In this document: one piece after another, positions 58,772-64,000 of the stretch
Position numbering within the stretch: position 1 is the first letter of the stretch
Layout of the letters: every line of letters begins with the position of its first letter
Assembly (NCBI RefSeq): GCF_004216905.1
Contig: NZ_SGXJ01000001.1
Location: 1,240,001 to 1,304,000, forward strand
Source of the DNA: Kribbella sp. VKM Ac-2569
GTDB taxonomy: Bacteria > Actinomycetota > Actinomycetes > Propionibacteriales > Kribbellaceae
Direction: 5' to 3'
DNA: 64,000 bases
Notes under the pieces: model-generated
What the model saw: the letters and a program-made list of their open reading frames with translations, nothing else
The model's database searches: none
Told to the model about the DNA's origin: nothing
Program-made: the position numbers and the translations under genes

Positions 58772-60114
58772 ATCTCCAGGGTCAGCTCATCGCGGTTGGC
58801 GCCGCGGTAGGTCATCATCTGGTCGCGCATCCGCCGCTTGGCCGGCGGTAGGTGGTTGACCGTGCGCATCGCCGTACGCATGCCTGCCAGCGCCAGCCGG
58901 CCGATGCCCGGCTTGTGCACCGGATCGTCGGACGTCATCTGCGCGCGCGACTTGAGGACCGCGTCGAAGCCGTACTCGATCATCCGGGCCTCGTAGTCAC
59001 GCACGGCCGGGACGAGTTCTCGCCTGCCGTCACGGACATCGATGAGCTTCCGGCACAGGTTCACGGCGTCGCGGAGCGCCGTGTTCGCGCCGACGCCGCG
59101 ACCGGGCGTCATGGTGTGGATCGCGTCCCCGAGCAGCGTGACGTTGCTGCTCTCCCAAGGGTCGAGCGGGACCGAGGTCCAGATGTTCACCGGGAAGCAG
59201 GTGCCCGGATCGGTCAGCTCGAACAGCCGGCGCAGGTTCGGGTGCCAGCCGGGCGTCACATCCAGCGCCGTCTTGATCAGTTCCGCGCCGCGGAGCTCCA
59301 TGATGTTCGCGGGCAGCTTGTCCTTGGCCGCCGACAGCCCCCAGTTGATGTAGTCGCGGGTGTTGTCGAACTGCAGTCCCGGCCAGCGGCGGATCAGCTC
59401 CTCGGTGTTGCCGCCGATCCCGTCCTTGAGATTCCCGTCGTGGTCCCACTGGAACTCCATCACGTGCAGGATGCAGGCGAACCCCCGCGGCGCATTGACC
59501 AGCGAGATCCCCTCGAACACCTTCGGCGGCACGAGTTTGGCGCTCTCGGCGGTGATCGGGAGCTTGCCGGCGATCGCCACGATCCCGGTCTGCTCGGTCT
59601 TCGCCTGCGGCAGGTACTGACGGCGTACGCGGGATCCTGAACCGTCGGCGGCGACCAGGAGACCGCCGGTGGCGCTGGTACCGTCGGCGAAGTACGCCGT
59701 CACGTGGTCTTCGTGCTGTTCGAAGCGGGTGAACTCCTTGCCGAACTCCACGATGCCGTCGAGGCCGGTCAGCAGCACCTGGCGCAGAGTCATCCGGCTG
59801 ATCGACTTCTCACTCTCCACCGGGTCGGTCGACTCCGGCAGTTCGAGCGAGAGCAGCTCCTTCAGATCCTCGGTCAGCATGTTGAAGTACTTCGGGTCGC
59901 GCGCCTTCGTGGCCACGAACGTGTCGTAGAGCTCCTTCGGCAGCAGCGCATGCAGCGCCCGGCTGCCGTCGGGGTCGATGCCAACCCGGTAGCCGTGCAG
60001 GCCGTCCGTCCGCAGCGCGTCGCGCTCGAACACGGATACCTCGATCCCGGCCCGCTGCAGACCGTGTGCCAACGCGAGCCCGCCCGTCCCACCGCCGATT
60101 ACCAGCACCTTCAT
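58768..60114 (-). CDS. FAD-dependent monooxygenase (aromatic-ring type)
   Basis: A 448-residue flavoprotein hydroxylase. The N-terminal FAD motif is VLVIGGGTGGLALAHGL, with LLVAADGSGSRVR in the middle and LLGDAIHTMTPGRGVGAN near the C-terminus. Start ATG 60114. It diverges from a MarR gene with two operator-like boxes between. Such pairs usually protect against or degrade aromatic compounds or tetracycline-like drugs; the substrate is unknown. Confidence 0.92.
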   Translation of the reverse strand: MKVLVIGGGTGGLALAHGLQRAGIEVSVFERDALRTDGLHGYRVGIDPDGSRALHALLPKELYDTFVATKARDPKYFNMLTEDLKELLSLELPESTDPVESEKSISRMTLRQVLLTGLDGIVEFGKEFTRFEQHEDHVTAYFADGTSATGGLLVAADGSGSRVRRQYLPQAKTEQTGIVAIAGKLPITAESAKLVPPKVFEGISLVNAPRGFACILHVMEFQWDHDGNLKDGIGGNTEELIRRWPGLQFDNTRDYINWGLSAAKDKLPANIMELRGAELIKTALDVTPGWHPNLRRLFELTDPGTCFPVNIWTSVPLDPWESSNVTLLGDAIHTMTPGRGVGANTALRDAVNLCRKLIDVRDGRRELVPAVRDYEARMIEYGFDAVLKSRAQMTSDDPVHKPGIGRLALAGMRTAMRTVNHLPPAKRRMRDQMMTYRGANRDELTLEI

Positions 60115-60129
60115 GATCCCTCGTCTCTT

Positions 60130-60157
60130 CAAGTATCTTGGTAAGCCGAGTATCTTG
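60130..60157. promoter_or_regulatory. Two MarR-type boxes between monooxygenase and marR
   Basis: CAAGTATCTTG (60130-60140) is a perfect palindrome around TAT. CGAGTATCTTG (60147-60157) is a near copy 17 bp away in the same phase. They lie between the divergent starts at 60114 and 60198 and are probably the MarR operators. Confidence 0.75.
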
Positions 60158-60197
60158 GGGATCCGAGAGAAATGCAAGCCCTATGCTGAGGCGGACC

Positions 60198-60644
60198 ATG
60201 ACCAGTTCCCGAGAAGAGCTCGCCGGCGAGATCCAGCAGCGGATGGTTCGGTTCATCGCCGGCGTGGTGCTGTTCAACCACGCGGTCTCCGCGAAGGTCG
60301 GCCTCGGCGCCAGCGACTCCCAGTTCATGACGCTGCTGCAGACCTACGGCCCGATGACGCCCCGGCAGCTCGCCGAGCACACCGGCCTGACGTCGGGCAC
60401 CGTGACCGGCGTGATCGACCGGCTGGAGTCACACGGTTTCGTCACCCGGGAGTCCGATCCGCGTGACCGCCGCAAGGTCGTCGTCACGCCGTCGCTGGAG
60501 GCGATCCAGGAGAAGCTGGTGCCGTTGTACGCCGAGCAGGGCGAGAGCATGCACGCCGTACTGGCGACCCGCTCCGTCGACGAATTGAAGACGATCTCGG
60601 CCTTCCTCAAGGACGCGGTCGACAACGCTGTAGTCCTGGACTAA
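60198..60644 (+). CDS. MarR-family regulator of the FAD monooxygenase
   Basis: About 148 residues with the winged helix MTPRQLAEHTGLTSGTVTGVIDRLE and wing DPRDRRKVVV. Start ATG 60198; a longer start at 60183 would add five residues. It diverges from the monooxygenase gene and likely derepresses it on binding an aromatic ligand. Confidence 0.9.
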   Translation: MTSSREELAGEIQQRMVRFIAGVVLFNHAVSAKVGLGASDSQFMTLLQTYGPMTPRQLAEHTGLTSGTVTGVIDRLESHGFVTRESDPRDRRKVVVTPSLEAIQEKLVPLYAEQGESMHAVLATRSVDELKTISAFLKDAVDNAVVLD

Positions 60645-60684
60645 ACACTTTGAGACCGCAGCGAGGTTTCGGGACGCTTGCGCG

Positions 60685-61557
60685 ATGACGGATTTCCATC
60701 AGGACGGCCGCGCCGGCATCGACGCAGACCTGGTACGGCGCTTGATCGCGCAGCAGTTCCCGCAGTGGGCCGACCTGCCGGTGACGCCGGTCAAGATCGA
60801 CGGCTGGGACAACCGGACGTACCGGCTCGGCTCCGGGCTGACCGCGCGGCTGCCGACGCACACGAGCTACGTGGCCGCTGTCGACAAGGAACACCAGTGG
60901 TTGCCGGTTCTCGGCCCGCAGCTGCCGGTCGAGATTCCCGAGGCGGTGGCCAAGGGCGCGCCCGGTGAGGGGTATCCGTATCCGTGGGCGATCCGGCGGT
61001 GGATCCCGGGCGAAACCGCGTCGGTCGAAACCATTGCCGATCTGGACGAGTTCGCACGGTCGATCGCGGCGTTCATCCTGGCCTTGCAGGACATCGACGC
61101 GACCGGTGGACCACTCGCAGGTGCGCACAGCTTCCATCGCGGCGCTCCACCGGAGTACTACCACGACGAGACGCTCGCGGCCCTCGCCGTACTCAAGGAG
61201 CGAATCGACACCGATCTCGCGCGTGAGGTGTGGGACGCGGCGCTGGCGACGTCATGGGATCGGCCGCTGGTGTGGTTCCACGGCGACATCGCCAACGGCA
61301 ACCTCCTGGTCCAGGACGGTCAGCTGTCCGCCGTGATCGACTTCGGTACGTCGGGCGTCGGCGACCCTGCCTGCGACCTGGTCATCGCCTACACGTTCTT
61401 CTCCGGCTCGTCCCGCGCCGCGTTCCGGGATGCTGTCGATCACGACCCGGGCACGTGGGCCCGCGCCCGCGGGTGGGCTCTGTGGAAGGCCCTCATCACC
61501 GAGGACCTCCGAGTCATCGACAACGTTTTGACCGACTATCAGACTCATACGGTCTAG
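60685..61557 (+). CDS. Aminoglycoside phosphotransferase-family kinase
   Basis: A 290-residue APH-fold kinase. The catalytic loop is WFHGDIANGNLLV and the metal motif is VIDFGTSGVGDP. APH-fold proteins phosphorylate drugs or small metabolites. Nothing in the context favours resistance over metabolism, so no specific drug is named. Start ATG 60685. Confidence 0.88.
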   Translation: MTDFHQDGRAGIDADLVRRLIAQQFPQWADLPVTPVKIDGWDNRTYRLGSGLTARLPTHTSYVAAVDKEHQWLPVLGPQLPVEIPEAVAKGAPGEGYPYPWAIRRWIPGETASVETIADLDEFARSIAAFILALQDIDATGGPLAGAHSFHRGAPPEYYHDETLAALAVLKERIDTDLAREVWDAALATSWDRPLVWFHGDIANGNLLVQDGQLSAVIDFGTSGVGDPACDLVIAYTFFSGSSRAAFRDAVDHDPGTWARARGWALWKALITEDLRVIDNVLTDYQTHTV

Positions 61558-61596
61558 CACGCAGACGCGAGTGCTCGTCGGCGCTACCGTCGGAAG

Positions 61597-62355
61597 ATGT
61601 GGTGGCTGCTGACCGCCTTGGGGGGCGGAGGGTTGGCGCTCGCGGGCAGGTACCTCTGGGACCGACGAGCCGCACAGCGCGGTGACGCCGAGGAACTGGA
61701 GGAGATCCGCAAGCTGGCCGACGAGGATGTGACGCTGCTCGGCGAGGAGCTGCGGCGGCTGGACACGCAGGTGGAAGGGCACCCGCTCGACCCCGACGCG
61801 CGGTCGGACTACCAGGTCGCGCTCGACGCGTACGAGGCGGCGCAGCGGGCCGTCAAGGGGATCCGAAAGGCCGACGGGATCAGCTCGGTCACCGACACCT
61901 TGGCGACGGGACGCTACGCGATCACCTGCGTCCAGGCGCGTATGCGGGGCGTGCCCGTGCCGGAGCGGCGGGTGCCGTGCTTCTTCAACCCGCAGCACGG
62001 GCCGTCGACGATCGACATCGTCTGGACCCAGCCGAAGGTCGGCACCCGGACCGTGCCGGCGTGTGCGCAGGACGCCGCCCGCATCCGCGCCGGTGACGAG
62101 CCGGAGGTCCGCTACGTCCGGTACGGCAGCCGCCGGGTCCCGTACTGGGAGGCCGGGGCCGCAATCACGCCGTACGGCATGGGGTACTTCACTGCCGGTG
62201 CGGGCGCGAGCTACATCGCTATCGCCAGCTTCCAGGCACAAAGTGGTGCGATCGGCGGTTGGGGAGACGCTGGCGGACACGACTTCGGCGGCTTCGACGG
62301 GGGCGGCGGGTTCGACGGCGGTGGTTTCGATGGTGGAGGGGGCGGCGACGGCTGA
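61597..62355 (+). CDS. Membrane protein with glycine-aspartate-rich tail
   Basis: A 252-residue protein. One short N-terminal helix (MWWLLTALGGGGLALAGRYLW) precedes a helical region and a domain with two cysteines in VPCFFNPQHGPSTID and TVPACAQDAA. The tail repeats GGFDGGG motifs (from about 225), as in some TPM-domain membrane proteins. No domain is assigned. It converges with the DHFR-like gene, one base apart. Confidence 0.75.
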   Translation: MWWLLTALGGGGLALAGRYLWDRRAAQRGDAEELEEIRKLADEDVTLLGEELRRLDTQVEGHPLDPDARSDYQVALDAYEAAQRAVKGIRKADGISSVTDTLATGRYAITCVQARMRGVPVPERRVPCFFNPQHGPSTIDIVWTQPKVGTRTVPACAQDAARIRAGDEPEVRYVRYGSRRVPYWEAGAAITPYGMGYFTAGAGASYIAIASFQAQSGAIGGWGDAGGHDFGGFDGGGGFDGGGFDGGGGGDG

Positions 62356-62356
62356 C

Positions 62357-62977
62357 TCAGAGGTACGCCGTCACGCCTTCGTACTCTGCCACCGGAGCAG
62401 CACCGACCGTCTCGTACTCGAGCAGCAGCAGACCGCTCGGCGTCGCCTCCTGCGCCGTGAGCCGCAGCCCTGCCGCGTCGACGGGATGCTCGAACAACCG
62501 CCTCCCGCTGCCGAGCACGGTCGGCGCGACGACCAAGCGGACCAAGTCGACCACCCCTTCCTTCAGCAGCGCGTTCCCGAGTCGCGCACTGCCATGGATC
62601 TGCAGCTCACCGCCCGCCTGTCGTTTCAGCTCCTCGACGTCGTCGAGACTGCGCAGGACGGTCGTCGGATGCCACGTGCCTGCGGTGAGCGTGCTGCTCA
62701 CGACGTACTTCGGCAGTGAGTTCATCCGCTCGGTGTACGGGTCGTCGGGGTCAGTGATTTGGGGCCAGTCCCGCGCGAAGGCGTCGTACGTGCGTCGCCC
62801 GAGCAGTAGGCCGTCGGCGCGTTCCAGCCACTCGGCGGTCCGCCGTACGAACAGCTCGTCGATGTACGGCACGAGCCAGCCGCCGCGGGTGAAACCGTCG
62901 CTCGCGTCCTCGGTCGGCGACCCCGGACCCTGACTGACGCCATCGAGCGTGACGAACTCCGTCAGTACGAGCCTCAT
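62357..62977 (-). CDS. Dihydrofolate reductase/RibD-C domain protein
   Basis: A 206-residue single-domain protein with MRLVLTEFVTLDGVSQGPG, LLLGRRTYDAFARDWP and LQIHGSARLGNALL, the RibD C-terminal fold. It probably reduces a small molecule with NADPH and is not FolA. It is third in an ArsR-SRPBCC-DHFR operon joined by ATGA overlaps. Confidence 0.9.
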   Translation of the reverse strand: MRLVLTEFVTLDGVSQGPGSPTEDASDGFTRGGWLVPYIDELFVRRTAEWLERADGLLLGRRTYDAFARDWPQITDPDDPYTERMNSLPKYVVSSTLTAGTWHPTTVLRSLDDVEELKRQAGGELQIHGSARLGNALLKEGVVDLVRLVVAPTVLGSGRRLFEHPVDAAGLRLTAQEATPSGLLLLEYETVGAAPVAEYEGVTAYL

Positions 62978-63453
62978 CGCTCGACCAACGCTGCGAGCTG
63001 CTCGATGACGGTGCCCCAACCGTCGGCGAAGCCGAGCTCCGCGTGCCGCCTGCGACTCGTGGGATCGCCATGCCGGGCAACCATCCGGTACGCCGTACCG
63101 TCCGGGTGATCCTCCAGGAACACGTCGGCCGTCACCGCGATCGGCTGTGGATCCGCCGGACGCCACGTGCTGTCGATCGCATTCGTGAACGCGATCCGCT
63201 CGAGCTTGTCGGCGGCCAGAATCACCGCGTCGAGATGCGGGACGAACTCGCCGCCGTCCTCGCTCAGCCGCGTCACGATCGCCCCGCCCGGCCGCACGTC
63301 CAGCCGCTCGACGCGGCAGACTGCCGGAGCCGGCACCCACCACTGCTCGAACCGCTTCGGATCGGTCCACGCCCGCCACACGGTCTTCCGGGGCGCACGG
63401 ATCACCCGCTCCACCAGCAGATCCAGCTCCGGATCGAACAGTTCACTACTCAC
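62974..63453 (-). CDS. SRPBCC (AHSA1-like) protein downstream of ArsR
   Basis: A 159-residue AHSA1-type protein with LLVERVIRAPRKTVWRAWTDP and VRPGGAIVTRLSEDGGEFV. It overlaps both neighbours by four bases. ArsR-SRPBCC gene pairs are widespread in actinobacteria, and the ligand of the SRPBCC domain is unknown. Confidence 0.9.
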   Translation of the reverse strand: MSSELFDPELDLLVERVIRAPRKTVWRAWTDPKRFEQWWVPAPAVCRVERLDVRPGGAIVTRLSEDGGEFVPHLDAVILAADKLERIAFTNAIDSTWRPADPQPIAVTADVFLEDHPDGTAYRMVARHGDPTSRRRHAELGFADGWGTVIEQLAALVER

Positions 63454-63782
63454 GATTCCTCTTCCCTTGTGACGAAACGCTCCAGCCGGTCGGTGCGGTC
63501 CTCCCAGATCCGCCGCTGCTCGGCGAGCCAGTCGTCCACCAGTTCCAGCCGTTCACGATTGAGCACACAGGTCCGGACCCGCCCGGTCTTCACCGTGCGG
63601 ATGAGGCCGTTCGACTCGAGCGTCCGGACGTGCTTCATGAACGAGGGCAACGTGATCGGGAACTCCGCGGCGAGCTCCCCCACGCTCGTCGGTCCTCGTC
63701 CCAGCCGCCGGATCACCCTCCGCCGCGTCGGATCGGCGAGCGCCACGAACACGCCGTCGACCTCCGCCGAATACTGTGCCAT
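63450..63782 (-). CDS. ArsR-family regulator
   Basis: A 110-residue winged-helix protein with FVALADPTRRRVIRRLGRGPTSVGELAAEF. It lacks the cysteine pairs of metal sensors, so it belongs to the non-metal ArsR class linked to SRPBCC genes. Start ATG 63782. Two GCTAA/TTAGC elements lie within 50 bp upstream and may be its operator. Confidence 0.9.
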   Translation of the reverse strand: MAQYSAEVDGVFVALADPTRRRVIRRLGRGPTSVGELAAEFPITLPSFMKHVRTLESNGLIRTVKTGRVRTCVLNRERLELVDDWLAEQRRIWEDRTDRLERFVTREEES

Positions 63783-63840
63783 GAGGCTAAGTATTGTCAC
63801 GACTCGATAGTTAGCGCAAGGGCTAAGTGTCGGAAAGTAC

Positions 63841-63877
63841 GAAGGACCCCGGCTCCTGCGTGGAGACGGGGTCCTTC
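63841..63877. terminator. Hairpin between ettA and the ArsR operon
   Basis: GAAGGACCCCG (63841-63851) pairs perfectly with CGGGGTCCTTC (63867-63877). It lies 11 bp after the ettA stop on the reverse strand and terminates that gene. Confidence 0.85.
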
Positions 63878-63887
63878 GACGGCGTAC

Positions 63888-64000
63888 TCAGTCGCGCTTG
63901 AGCTTGCGGTACGTGACGCGGTGCGGCCGCGCCGCCTCCGGGCCGAGTCGCTCGACCTTGTTCGCCTCGTACGAGGCGAAGTTGCCCTCGAACCAGAACC
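63888..64000 (-). CDS. ettA: ABC-F ATPase EttA, C-terminus only
   Basis: The last 37 codons of a reverse-strand gene continue beyond the right edge. They read WFEGNFASYEANKVERLGPE and end YRKLKRD, the characteristic end of the energy-dependent translational throttle A protein. EttA binds the ribosomal E site and gates elongation according to ADP/ATP. Its position near the thioesterase matches the gene order remembered from mycobacteria. Confidence 0.85.
   Translation of the reverse strand, partial: FWFEGNFASYEANKVERLGPEAARPHRVTYRKLKRD

Noticed and set aside
60685..61557. Phosphotransferase as an antibiotic resistance gene
   Set aside because: Only the generic APH catalytic motifs are visible; no mobile element or resistance context supports a drug substrate.

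Overview
The window is very GC-rich, densely coded, uses many GTG starts and has third codon positions almost fixed to G or C. It carries actinobacterial hallmarks: WYL, TetR and MarR regulators, mycothiol-type DinB and DsbA proteins, an F420-type DUF385 protein, a DivIVA coiled coil and a class E/F sortase. I read it as chromosome of an actinomycete, plausibly Propionibacteriales (Kribbella-like). The phylum is well supported; the genus is inference from codon style only, since there is no rRNA. Several genes keep an order I recall from Mycobacterium tuberculosis Rv2462c-Rv2477c: tig, nei2, rpiB, the Rv2466c-like DsbA protein, pepN, glbO, hot-dog thioesterase and ettA. The window is therefore a core chromosomal backbone with accessory insertions.

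Layout. 1-1300: trigger factor (cut by the left edge), tRNA-Pro(UGG), tRNA-Gly(UCC) and a terminator. 1400-4900: a tight leftward operon of flavohemoglobin, a DivIVA-like coiled coil and a membrane-anchored nitric oxide synthase oxygenase; this is the most unusual system here. 5000-9900: a secreted beta-sandwich protein diverging from a MoxR ATPase/VWA-metallopeptidase pair. 10000-11560: an IS481-type insertion sequence with 14-bp target duplications, sitting inside a palindrome-rich spacer. 11690-17600: a TVTAPP-repeat membrane protein, an MFS exporter and a heterodimeric ABC exporter with one degenerate ATP site. 17590-22230: a decaying locus in which an ECF41/SigJ-type sigma gene has an internal deletion and its partner epimerase gene is split by about 3.2 kb of foreign DNA carrying two tyrosine-recombinase remnants and an intact TetR/SDR pair with a perfect operator.

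22300-30700: an AAA ATPase, a phosphatidylcholine-synthase-like enzyme with an EamA transporter, small DUF385, SRPBCC and ParB-like genes, a sortase with two tandem paralogous wall-protein candidates (and an inverted pair of TTGTCCACA boxes between them), and a SpoIIE phosphatase. 30700-40400: the nei2-rpiB-DsbA-pepN block, interrupted by a TnpB element whose guide segment would cover the nei2 start, followed by small membrane and acetyltransferase genes. 40400-43800: two secreted enzymes (M15-like and AA10 LPMO) with striking upstream inverted repeats, and malQ. 43860-53700: a membrane protein, MscS, GNATs, OsmC, GlbO, two thioesterases, SDR/MaoC, a WYL regulator and a DinB protein.

53700-64000: a fatty-acid oxidation operon (acyl-CoA dehydrogenase, thiolase, SDR) diverging from a TetR across a palindrome, YceI/MarR, FAD monooxygenase/MarR with two operator-like boxes, a phosphotransferase, an ArsR-SRPBCC-DHFR operon, a terminator and the 3' end of ettA. 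No rRNA, CRISPR array, replication origin or complete prophage was seen.
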